A DNA stretch of 15,434 bases from the NCBI GenBank assembly GCA_031274985.1, contig JAISPK010000150.1:1-15434 (forward strand), in the 5' to 3' direction. Origin of the DNA: Coriobacteriales bacterium. GTDB lineage: Bacteria > Actinomycetota > Coriobacteriia > Coriobacteriales > UBA8131. This document shows positions 7,029 through 13,486 of the stretch, piece by piece. Under the pieces are notes generated by a model. That model was not told the origin of the DNA. It saw nothing but the letters and a program-made list of their open reading frames with translations, and made no database searches. A program made the position numbers and the translations under genes. The stretch's first letter is position 1. Every line of letters begins with the position of its first letter.

Positions 7029-8759
7029 TCACAACACGGTAATGCGGCCGTGTGGCAAACGATACTCCTCTCCAATGGTGCCCCCCAGGGCGGTCTGGAT
7101 AAAGTTGATAAGCGCATCGGTATCGGAGTAACCGGTGCTGTATCCCGTGTCCTGATAGATTTTTGCAACCGCATAGTAGGTGTCGCCGCCATAGGTGAGA
7201 AACCCTGGCATGGCCACCACATAAACACCGTCAAGTGAAAAGTCCCGTCCGCCCACCTCGCTGATGGTAACCCGGGCACCGGGTGCTCCCGGAGCAAAGA
7301 AAGTAGAATCAGGATACTGCCGGCCGTTTTGATAGGGCACGGCGGTATCGACGCAATAGGTGATGCCGGCCACCTGCGGAAAGCTGCCCGCTGCTGCGGG
7401 CAGGCTGTAGGTTGCTGCCTCAAGCACTTCGAGGAGCTCGGAGCCCTTAAGGGTAACCACGTTGAGAGCGTTATGGTAAGGAAAAACCGTCAGCATCGTT
7501 TGCATGCTGATATCTCCCACACCAAGAGAAGCACGGATGCCGCCACCGTTGACGATGGCTGCATCCACCGTGTCGTTCGTTGTCTGACTGGCCTGCCAGA
7601 GCAGGGCATCAGCTGCAAAGTCTCCCAGGTTAGTCTCTTCGGTGCGCACGCCAGGTTCTCGTTCCCCGTTCAAAGGCACCAATGTGGTACCGATGACCTC
7701 ACTGAGTTGAGCGATGACCTCTGCATTGACCTTGTCAATGAGCGCTTTGGTAGTTGGATCGAAACCGTTATAGCTGCCGTAGGTGAGCATCTTGTCAGTG
7801 AGCATGCCGTTTTCATAAACTACCAGCCCAATGCTTTCAAGATGCGCCCCGGTGCTCACCAGGAGCGAGTTGCCAACGGTTTCACTGACGACTCTATGAT
7901 CGTGTCCATCAATGAACAGATCAATGCCCTCGGTGTTGTCGAGTACATCAAGAGAGCTATTGGGCGACGAGCTACTGCTGCCCAGATGACCGAGACAGAT
8001 AACCAGGGCACACCCCCGGGCGCGCAGCTCGTCTACCTGCTCCTGAGCGCATTGATAGAGCTCTGCTCCGGCAAGAATGTTGAGTCCGGCCGTATTCTTG
8101 GGGGCGGATTTAGTCTGGGTTTCGGGCGTTGCGAGCCCAAATACGCCGATTTTAGCCCCGCCCTCCATCTCAAAGATCTGGTTGGGCCGGGCGAAGGGCT
8201 TCCCGGTTGCCTGAACAATGATATTGGCTGCCAATACAGGAAAATCAGCTTTGCTTGTCAGAGTTTCAAGTTGATCCACCCCCCAGTCAAACTCGTGGTT
8301 GCCCAAAGACATTGCATCGTAGCCAGCGCTGTTCAAAAAATCGATTGCACTCTCACCTTTTGAAAGATTTACCAGCACGTTATCCTGTGTGGCATCGCCG
8401 TCGTCAAGTAACAACACCTGATAGCCCTGCGCTTCGTAGTCCTTTTTGAGTTGGGCCACTGCGGCCAGCCCCATGCTCCCGGGCGCAGAATCGGTAGCCT
8501 CAACCTGCAAGGCATAGCCATGGATGTCGTTGGTGTGAATGATGGCGATGCGGCCGGAAAGCGGAATGGTAGTTGTTGAGTCCGAATCTGCTGCACAGCC
8601 AGTCAACAGGAGCGATGCGGCCAGCAAGACAGTCAGCAAAACAGACAGCAAAACAGACAGCCAGCCAGAGTGCCAGCCAGAGTGCCAGCCGGAGCGCCAG
8701 CCGGAGAGCAGCAAAGATGAGCGAGTCTGTGGCCTGAAAACACCATGCCTGTTTTCCAT
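7029..8759 (-). CDS. lipoprotein 5'-nucleotidase / metallophosphatase (UshA/YfkN family)
   Basis: A 576-residue surface enzyme expected to release phosphate from extracellular nucleotides. A lipoprotein signal ends in lipobox LLTGC, with Cys55 as the lipidation site. The calcineurin-like metallophosphatase domain (about 70-330) carries NDIHG (77-81), DDGD (119-122), GNHEFD (153-158), GH (257-258) and DGHDH (284-288). The C-terminal nucleotidase domain (about 355-545) carries TNLGDFAADA (376-385) and NGGGIR (404-409). Both halves look intact. The start at 8759 has an AGAGG ribosome site. The signal region (residues 16-47) is built from eight tandem tetrapeptides encoded by a 12-bp repeat. The enzyme fits purine and pyrimidine salvage with the neighbouring aminopeptidase as a nutrient scavenger. 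Confidence 0.93.
   Translation of the reverse strand: MENRHGVFRPQTRSSLLLSGWRSGWHSGWHSGWLSVLLSVLLTVLLAASLLLTGCAADSDSTTTIPLSGRIAIIHTNDIHGYALQVEATDSAPGSMGLAAVAQLKKDYEAQGYQVLLLDDGDATQDNVLVNLSKGESAIDFLNSAGYDAMSLGNHEFDWGVDQLETLTSKADFPVLAANIIVQATGKPFARPNQIFEMEGGAKIGVFGLATPETQTKSAPKNTAGLNILAGAELYQCAQEQVDELRARGCALVICLGHLGSSSSSPNSSLDVLDNTEGIDLFIDGHDHRVVSETVGNSLLVSTGAHLESIGLVVYENGMLTDKMLTYGSYNGFDPTTKALIDKVNAEVIAQLSEVIGTTLVPLNGEREPGVRTEETNLGDFAADALLWQASQTTNDTVDAAIVNGGGIRASLGVGDISMQTMLTVFPYHNALNVVTLKGSELLEVLEAATYSLPAAAGSFPQVAGITYCVDTAVPYQNGRQYPDSTFFAPGAPGARVTISEVGGRDFSLDGVYVVAMPGFLTYGGDTYYAVAKIYQDTGYSTGYSDTDALINFIQTALGGTIGEEYRLPHGRITVL
8619..8714 (-). repeat. 12-bp tandem repeat inside lipoprotein signal peptide
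   Basis: Eight 12-bp units run without a break (unit starts 8619, 8631, 8643, 8655, 8667, 8679, 8691, 8703). Units at 8667 and 8679 are identical; neighbours differ by a few bases, and the array drifts gradually from one end to the other. In the coding frame they give LLLS-GWRS-GWHS-GWHS-GWLS-VLLS-VLLT-VLLA, so both the polar Trp/His stretch and much of the hydrophobic core come from one repeat family. Gain or loss of units would keep frame. Confidence 0.9.
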
Positions 8760-8802
8760 CAGAACCTCTTTCTTTATAAAACAGAGTTTCTACACCAAAC
8801 CC

Positions 8803-8811
8803 ATTATGACA
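8803..8811 (-). promoter_or_regulatory. extended -10 promoter candidate for the nucleotidase gene
   Basis: The minus strand reads TGTCATAAT, an extended -10 (TGn plus CATAAT, five of six). It lies about 44 bp before the nucleotidase start, in the 85-bp gap after the aminopeptidase gene. No convincing -35 box is seen. A 10-bp perfect palindrome (GCGTATACGC, 8822-8831) lies just upstream. Confidence 0.35.
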
Positions 8812-8844
8812 GGTATTGTTTGCGTATACGCCTGCTCTCCTTGC

Positions 8845-10080
8845 TTAAAATACCCAGTTGCCTTGTTCAAACAGGGGGAGCACCGATCCATCCGGCTTTA
8901 TGCCGTCGATACTCAAATCGGCCGTGCCTATCATAAAGTCCACATGGGTTGCGCTTTTATTGACGCCGGCCGCTAGCAGCTCATCTTCGCTCATCTGCTG
9001 GCCACCCTCAAAGCAGTCAGAAAAACCCTTGCCAACAGCTAGGTGACAGGAGGCGTTCTCATCGTAGAGGGTGTTATAGAACAGTACTCCGCTCTGCTGT
9101 ATCGGAGAGGACCAGGGAACCAGAGCGCACTCACCCAGACGCCCGGCGCCTTCGTCAACCGAAAAAATCGCCTCAAGCACGTCCTGCCCGACGCGGGCGG
9201 TGCAGCGGGTTACCTTGCCGTCTTTGAAGGTAATCGAGAAGTCCTCCACAGGGCTGCCATAGTGTATGAGCGGCATGCTGGAGTACACCACGCCGTCTGC
9301 GCGTAGGCGGTTAGGTGTTGTGAATATCTCCTCAGTAGGCATATTGGGAAAGAACTCAGTGCCGGTAACCGTCACATCACCGCCACCCTGCCAGAGTCCT
9401 TTATCGTTAAGGCCGACCACCAGATCGGTGCCCAGGCTGTTTTTGTAATGCAAACGGTCGAATCCCTGAGCGTTTAACCAGGCTTTGCGTTCGTTAAAGC
9501 TGCTGCGATGTTCTTCCCAGGCAGCCACCGGATCTTCGGCATCAACGCGAACCGTTGCCAGGATTGCCTGCCAGAGCTTCTCCACTGCTACGTCCACCGG
9601 CAGATCAGGGTAAACATGACTGGCCCAGCCGGGAGCTGCTGCACCCACGATACACCAGACAAGTTTGCCCTCAGAAATCGTGTCGTGATACGGCTTGCAG
9701 GCTTCGTAGGACGCACGCGATTGCGCCACGAGCTTCTTCTGATCAATGCCCACCAAAGCCAGAGGGTCCTCACTGAGCAGCATGAGCACGGCTGCGCCCT
9801 CTGCTGCCATAGAATTATTGAGCAACGCCTGCCACTGCGGAAAACTCTCAAAGACCTCCAGAGCACAGTTTTCGTAATGCAGACGGGTGATTTTTTCATC
9901 AGCAAAGCGCACGGTGACCCTGCGCGCTCCTTGTTTATAGGCTTCAGCCGTAACGATACGGGCAAACTCACAGGTGTCGGTTGAGGCGCTGAGCAAGAGC
10001 TCCTGCCCGGGCTGAAGATTGCACCCGCTACGGATAATCAGCTGCGCGTACTTTTGCAGTTTGTTTGTTAAGTCGTCCAT
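8845..10080 (-). CDS. M29-family metallo-aminopeptidase (AmpS/AmpT type)
   Basis: A 411-residue cytoplasmic aminopeptidase that removes N-terminal residues from peptides using two metal ions. The expected ligands are visible: Glu in MPTEEI (250/251), Glu317 in GECALV, Tyr335, His346 in CHLAVG, and His379 and Asp381 in THVDF. Their spacing closely matches the characterised Thermus enzyme (Glu250, Glu316, His345, His376, Asp378 from family knowledge). An in-frame ATG 36 bases upstream (10116) is rejected, because the ATG at 10080 has a strong GGAGG site six bases ahead and gives the normal family length and N-terminus (MDDLTNKLQKYAQL). It is followed after 85 bp by the nucleotidase gene. Confidence 0.94.
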   Translation of the reverse strand: MDDLTNKLQKYAQLIIRSGCNLQPGQELLLSASTDTCEFARIVTAEAYKQGARRVTVRFADEKITRLHYENCALEVFESFPQWQALLNNSMAAEGAAVLMLLSEDPLALVGIDQKKLVAQSRASYEACKPYHDTISEGKLVWCIVGAAAPGWASHVYPDLPVDVAVEKLWQAILATVRVDAEDPVAAWEEHRSSFNERKAWLNAQGFDRLHYKNSLGTDLVVGLNDKGLWQGGGDVTVTGTEFFPNMPTEEIFTTPNRLRADGVVYSSMPLIHYGSPVEDFSITFKDGKVTRCTARVGQDVLEAIFSVDEGAGRLGECALVPWSSPIQQSGVLFYNTLYDENASCHLAVGKGFSDCFEGGQQMSEDELLAAGVNKSATHVDFMIGTADLSIDGIKPDGSVLPLFEQGNWVF

Positions 10081-10184
10081 CGGTATCCTCCGATCGGTTT
10101 CTTCTTTCACTTTCAATCAGATCATTTTTCATCATACACGATAGCGAAAAGAAGAGTTTTAGCAGCAGCAGGGGGCGAGTTGGC

Positions 10185-10215
10185 AAAAAAAACGATGACA
10201 GGAGTGCGGACCCCC
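10185..10215 (-). terminator. weak intrinsic terminator candidate after the MFS gene
   Basis: On the minus strand, 11 bp after the MFS stop, GGGGG (10215-10211) can pair with CTCCT (10204-10200) around a six-base loop using wobble pairs. An eight-T run (10192-10185) follows, but seven bases away. The stem is weak and the gap is too long for a textbook terminator. Confidence 0.3.
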
Positions 10216-10226
10216 TTATCACAGGG

Positions 10227-11564
10227 CTATTGCTCATCAAGGGTTCCGTGCCCCAGTTGGACACGGGGCATGAACAGGGCAACCAGTGTCAGCACAACGG
10301 TGCAGACGAGCATCATCCAAAATAAGAAGTCAATGCCGGTGTCCAAGGCAGAAGCGATGAGTTCGCTGCTGATCTCAGTAACTGCGCCCGAGTCAGAGAC
10401 CACGTTGCCGCCCTGCAGGAGCGAAGAGAAGTCCATCTCGCTTAATCCTCGTTGGGTAAAGAAGGCAGCCAGTTGCATATTGAGCGCCACTCCCAGTGCG
10501 GTGACACCAACTGCCTGACCAATGGATTTGACAAAGGAGTTGATGCCCATGGCGGTGCCACGCTTTGAGTAGCCAACGGACTCCTGGATGATAATGGTTG
10601 TAGAGCCCAGCAGGCCGCCCAGCCCAAAACCAGAGAGGAAGATGGCAAAGATAGCAAAGAGCAAGCTGGAGGTCTCATTGAGGGCAATCAAGAAAATGCC
10701 ACAGACCAACTGCAACAACCCGGCACCAATCACCACAAGTTTGGCATTGAAACGCACCAGGATCTTACCTATGTAATACGAAGCGAGAAACCAGGATATG
10801 GACATGGGTAAGATCGCCAGCCCGGACATCGTGGGGCTTAAACCCAGCACCGATTGCAGGTACAGGGTGGCGTAGATATCGATTCCCACCAGAGAAGGGC
10901 ACGTGAACAGAGCGACGATATTAACCAGTACAGTGATGCGGGTAAACAAGCCTGAGCGGTCTGTGCGCCCGCGCTTCGGCGGTCTGACAACGTGCGGCTC
11001 TTTGAGCGACAACTGCAAGAGTATGATGCTCACGACTCCAAAGGGCACGGCGATATAGAAGACCCAGTGCCACGAGAGAGAATCGATCAAAAAGCCGCCC
11101 AGCAGGGGTCCGGCCAAACCCGCAATGCCCCATACCGAACTCATGATGCCCAGGATAGCACCCCGGATCTTTAGCTCAAAGGCATCTCCCACAATGGTGT
11201 AGCACAGGGTGAATATCGCTCCGGCCCCTATACCCTGCACCCCGCGAAAGACGATGAGTACCAGCATGGAGGTAGAGAGACCGCACAAAACACTGCCGGC
11301 CAGGAAGATCGCTGTTCCCGTTATGAGCATGCGCTTGCGTCCAAAGGTGTCGGCAAGGCGGCCGAAGATGGGAGTGGTGATGGCTGAGGTCAGCAGATAG
11401 GAGGAGAACATCAGGCTCATGAGCTCAAAGCCGGCGAGTTCGCGGGTTATCGTGGGCGTGGCCAGGGTGATGATGGTTGTTTCCATGGCAGCAAGGAACA
11501 GCGCCACCGTGAGAGCAACAACGAGAGAGCGCTTTTTAGTGGTATAGCCGGTTGAATCGGTCAT
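10227..11564 (-). CDS. MFS drug exporter, DHA2-like (QacA/EmrB-related)
   Basis: A 445-residue proton-coupled exporter in the cell membrane. It has a motif D1-like METTIITLATPTI in helix 1, motif A GRLADTFGRKRM after helix 2, and motif C GIAGLAGPLLGGFLID in helix 5; the WHWVFYIAVPFGV and LYLQSVLGLSP stretches are typical of the DHA2 group. By eye there are 12 helices. Classic DHA2 proteins have 14 and are longer (about 475-510); here the segment between WHWVFY... and LYLQ is too short for the usual extra central pair. The start ATG has no good ribosome site, and a GAATG-G-CATTC dyad lies three bases before it. It lies 63 bp after glnA and may be cotranscribed. The substrate is unknown. Confidence 0.88.
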   Translation of the reverse strand: MTDSTGYTTKKRSLVVALTVALFLAAMETTIITLATPTITRELAGFELMSLMFSSYLLTSAITTPIFGRLADTFGRKRMLITGTAIFLAGSVLCGLSTSMLVLIVFRGVQGIGAGAIFTLCYTIVGDAFELKIRGAILGIMSSVWGIAGLAGPLLGGFLIDSLSWHWVFYIAVPFGVVSIILLQLSLKEPHVVRPPKRGRTDRSGLFTRITVLVNIVALFTCPSLVGIDIYATLYLQSVLGLSPTMSGLAILPMSISWFLASYYIGKILVRFNAKLVVIGAGLLQLVCGIFLIALNETSSLLFAIFAIFLSGFGLGGLLGSTTIIIQESVGYSKRGTAMGINSFVKSIGQAVGVTALGVALNMQLAAFFTQRGLSEMDFSSLLQGGNVVSDSGAVTEISSELIASALDTGIDFLFWMMLVCTVVLTLVALFMPRVQLGHGTLDEQ

Positions 11565-11627
11565 CTGAATGGCATTCCAATACTGCTCTACCCCTTTGAC
11601 AAAAGCGAGAAGCGCAGAAAACAGGCT

Positions 11628-13058
11628 TTACAGGTCGTAGTACATCTCAAACTCTACCGGTTGCGGCAACTGGTTATACCTGGCTGCCTCCGCGCGCTTT
11701 CTCTCAATCCAGATCTCTAGCAACCTGGCAGGAAAGACACCGCCCTTGGTCAGGAATTCCTGGTCAGCCTCCAGGGCATCGAGCGCTTCGTCGAGGGAGC
11801 GTGGCAGCTGCTTGATGTTTCGCTGCTCCTCATCAGACAGGTCATACAGATTAAAGTCATACGGCCCAAAGCCCTCTTTTGCCGGGTCGATCTTCTTTTC
11901 TATGCCGTCGAGGCCAGCCATGAGAATAGCGGCAAACGCATAGTAGGGGTTGCAGGTTCCGTCGGGGTTGCGGAGCTCAAAGCGCTTGTTCTGCGGGCCT
12001 TTTGCGTAGGCCGGGATACGGATGACGCTGCTGCGGTTTGAGGTTGCGTAGCCAATAGTGACGGGAGCCTCATAGCCGGGAACCAGACGTTTATACGAAT
12101 TTGTTGCGGGATTCGTGAGGGCGCAGAGCGCTCTGATGTGAGTTAAGATGCCGCCAAGAAAATGCAGCGCCGTATCGCTCAGCTGCGAGTACCCGTTCTC
12201 GTCATAGAACAGAGGCTCGCCGTTCTTGAACAGGTGCATATGCACGTGCATGCCGTTTCCTGCCTCGGCAAAAACGGGTTTTGGCATAAAGGTCGCCGTT
12301 CTGTTTTCGGCAAAGGCAAGATTCTTTACCAGGTACTTGGTCATCATGGTTTTATCAGCCATATCGAGCAGGGAACCCATCTCGATTTCTATCTCGACCT
12401 GTCCCGGACCGCCCACCTCATGATGATGATACTTTACGGCTATGCCCTGTTTTTCCATCAGCAGGGTCAGGCGCGAGCGAAAACCGCTGAGGCGATCCAT
12501 GGGCAGCGCCATATGGTAGCCTCCTTTGTGGGGCATTTTGTAACCGAGATTGTCGCCCACGTCGCCGGTGTTCCACTCGGCTTGCTCGGTGTCGATGCTG
12601 TATCGAGAGCTATCAGGGGCAACCTCAAAGCTCACGTGGTCAAATACGTGAAACTCGTATTCAGGGCCGATGCGAAACTCGGTAGCCACTCCCTGGCTCT
12701 TCATGTATTCCTCGGCACGCTTTACCACGTTTCGGGGGTATTGGTCAAAGGGAGTATTCTCAGGAAGCCCAATCACCTGCACATCACCGATCATTCCCAG
12801 CGTGGGAATCTCTTCAAATACGTCCACATAGGCGCTACTGAGGTCGGGCACAAACACCATGTCACTCTTCTCAATAGGAGCAAAGCCATAGTTTGAACCG
12901 TCGAAGCCAATGCCCTGCGAAAGGGTTTCTTCGGTAAAGCGAGCAACAGGAATAGTGAGGTGTCTCCAACGCCCATCCAGGTCAACCATCATAAAGTCGA
13001 TCATTTCGATCTTGTTTTCTGCACAGAATTCTTGGGCCTGACTCAGATTGTCGAACAT
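11628..13058 (-). CDS. glnA: glutamine synthetase type I (beta-like)
   Basis: A 476-residue enzyme making glutamine from glutamate, ammonia and ATP. Visible active-site elements are FDGSN (Asp53), GPEYEF (Glu133/135), HHEVGGPGQ (Glu214) with Glu222, NGMHVHMHL (His271), the NSYKRLVPGYEAP loop (Arg324, Glu330), NRSSVIRIP (Arg342) and FELRNPDG. The roughly 25-residue insertion before KGGY, the length, and NLYDL with Tyr405 place it nearer the GSI-beta group, in which that tyrosine is adenylylated; whether that happens here needs a GlnE partner. The ATG at 13058 has GGAGG seven bases ahead; longer in-frame starts up to 13145 would add a Cys-rich stretch unlike the family. An extended -10 promoter lies about 50 bp upstream, beside a long palindrome. 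Confidence 0.96.
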   Translation of the reverse strand: MFDNLSQAQEFCAENKIEMIDFMMVDLDGRWRHLTIPVARFTEETLSQGIGFDGSNYGFAPIEKSDMVFVPDLSSAYVDVFEEIPTLGMIGDVQVIGLPENTPFDQYPRNVVKRAEEYMKSQGVATEFRIGPEYEFHVFDHVSFEVAPDSSRYSIDTEQAEWNTGDVGDNLGYKMPHKGGYHMALPMDRLSGFRSRLTLLMEKQGIAVKYHHHEVGGPGQVEIEIEMGSLLDMADKTMMTKYLVKNLAFAENRTATFMPKPVFAEAGNGMHVHMHLFKNGEPLFYDENGYSQLSDTALHFLGGILTHIRALCALTNPATNSYKRLVPGYEAPVTIGYATSNRSSVIRIPAYAKGPQNKRFELRNPDGTCNPYYAFAAILMAGLDGIEKKIDPAKEGFGPYDFNLYDLSDEEQRNIKQLPRSLDEALDALEADQEFLTKGGVFPARLLEIWIERKRAEAARYNQLPQPVEFEMYYDL

Positions 13059-13109
13059 GGCTCTTCCTCCAATGATTCGTTTCGGGGCATAGTTTGTGAC
13101 TGTTGGAAC

Positions 13110-13118
13110 ATTATCACA
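13110..13118 (-). promoter_or_regulatory. extended -10 promoter of glnA
   Basis: The minus strand reads TGTGATAAT (TGn plus GATAAT, five of six), about 52 bp before the glnA start. The expected -35 position falls on GGTAAC at the outer end of the 181-bp palindromic element. The -35 match is poor, so activation by a bound protein is possible. Confidence 0.5.
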
Positions 13119-13131
13119 CATGCAACAAACG

Positions 13132-13312
13132 GTTACCAGTAACACCTCTGCCTAAGGCAGTAGCCTATTAAGCCCCCCGCCAAAGACAGAGGTAATTTAA
13201 GAACCTGGAGGCCTCCGCCAAACCGCGGGGCTTTATTTGCTTCGCAAATAGCCCCGCACGCGCTCCAGAACCTTAAATTACCTCTCTCTAAGGCGGGGGT
13301 GTTACGGGTTAC
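13132..13312. repeat. 181-bp long imperfect palindrome between divergent genes
   Basis: The ends GTTACCAGTAACACC (13132-13146) and, read in reverse complement from 13312, GTAACCCGTAACACC agree at 13 of 15 positions. Inside, CGCC-N6-AGAGGTAATTTAAG followed by TGGAG is repeated inverted on both sides (around 13179-13210 and 13263-13294). The centre is a GC-rich hairpin, GCGGGGCT...AGCCCCGC, enclosing ATTTGC-TTC-GCAAAT with a two-base bulge. The left arm carries about 28 extra bases. The architecture fits a MITE-like or palindromic repeat, or a structured regulatory region. No target duplication is evident at its borders. A spurious reading frame crosses it. With the leader beyond, it fills most of the 428 gene-free bases between glnA and the next gene. 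Confidence 0.75.
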
Positions 13313-13326
13313 TTTTGCGGTATTTC

Positions 13327-13335
13327 TGATATACT
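13327..13335 (+). promoter_or_regulatory. extended -10 promoter of the Mef-like exporter
   Basis: TGATATACT (TGn plus TATACT, five of six) lies 15 bp outside the right end of the palindrome. GGTTAC, the palindrome's terminal sequence, lies at the -35 distance (17-bp spacer). Transcription would begin near 13342 and leave a leader of about 145 nt before the exporter start codon. Confidence 0.5.
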
Positions 13336-13373
13336 CGCTCTGTGGTTTACTTTTAACGCTGGGAGGCGGTTCA

Positions 13374-13400
13374 GTGATTTCCATCACGTTGGTGTTGTAG
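13374..13400 (+). CDS. putative leader peptide MISITLVL
   Basis: GTG ATT TCC ATC ACG TTG GTG TTG TAG encodes eight residues, MISITLVL. It is preceded by a near-perfect Shine-Dalgarno, GGGAGG (13361-13366), with an ideal seven-base gap. No other gene explains that ribosome site. It lies in the untranslated leader of a Mef-like exporter, 86 bp upstream of its start. Short hydrophobic leader peptides that stall drug-bound ribosomes control many macrolide-resistance genes (ErmC, MefA; family knowledge). Function here is inferred; a chance frame remains possible. Confidence 0.45.
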   Translation: MISITLVL

Positions 13401-13477
13401 GTCTGGTTTCAGACAGAGGACATGCCCTGCATGTAACGCTCGGCGTCCGGCAATCGGGCGCTTGATCAACGATTGAT
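13401..13477 (+). promoter_or_regulatory. hairpin-rich mRNA leader before the Mef-like gene
   Basis: Consecutive small stems follow the leader frame: GTCTG/CAGAC (13401-13414), CATGC/GCATG (13421-13433), GCGTCCG/CGGGCGC with one wobble pair (13443-13461) and ATCAA/TTGAT (13465-13477). The last ends right against the exporter's ribosome site GGAG (13478-13481). An alternative pairing joins GTAAC-gc-TC (13433-13441) to GAGTTAC (13479-13485) and would cover that site. No T tract is present, so translational rather than transcriptional control is favoured. Confidence 0.4.
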
Positions 13478-13486
13478 GGAGTTACC

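Noticed and set aside
7329..8363. A 344-codon plus-strand open frame opposite the nucleotidase gene
   Set aside because: It is antisense to a gene with complete catalytic motifs. The translation has no recognisable domain and is typical of shadow frames.
8619..8714. Possible CRISPR array
   Set aside because: The units are contiguous 12-mers without spacers, and lie in frame inside a coding gene.
8822..8831. Perfect 10-bp palindrome GCGTATACGC before the nucleotidase gene
   Set aside because: Too short to separate from chance without comparison to relatives; noted only as a possible operator.
11564..11577. GAATG-G-CATTC dyad near the start of the DHA2-like exporter gene
   Set aside because: A five-base arm dyad is expected often by chance and no regulator gene is adjacent.
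12162..12896. A 244-codon plus-strand open frame opposite glnA
   Set aside because: It lies wholly inside the conserved glutamine synthetase gene, shows no motif and has no ribosome site of note.
13059..13145. Longer start for glnA adding 29 residues
   Set aside because: The extension is Cys-rich and unlike the family, crosses the extended -10 promoter, and the ATG at 13058 has a far better ribosome site.
13133..13387. An 84-codon minus-strand open frame upstream of glnA
   Set aside because: It spans the long palindrome and its composition follows the repeat arms. It has no domain, and palindromes often keep frames open by chance.
13422..13436. A second short frame (MPCM) in the exporter leader
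   Set aside because: The purine site is only two bases from its ATG, too close for efficient initiation. MISITLVL is the stronger candidate.
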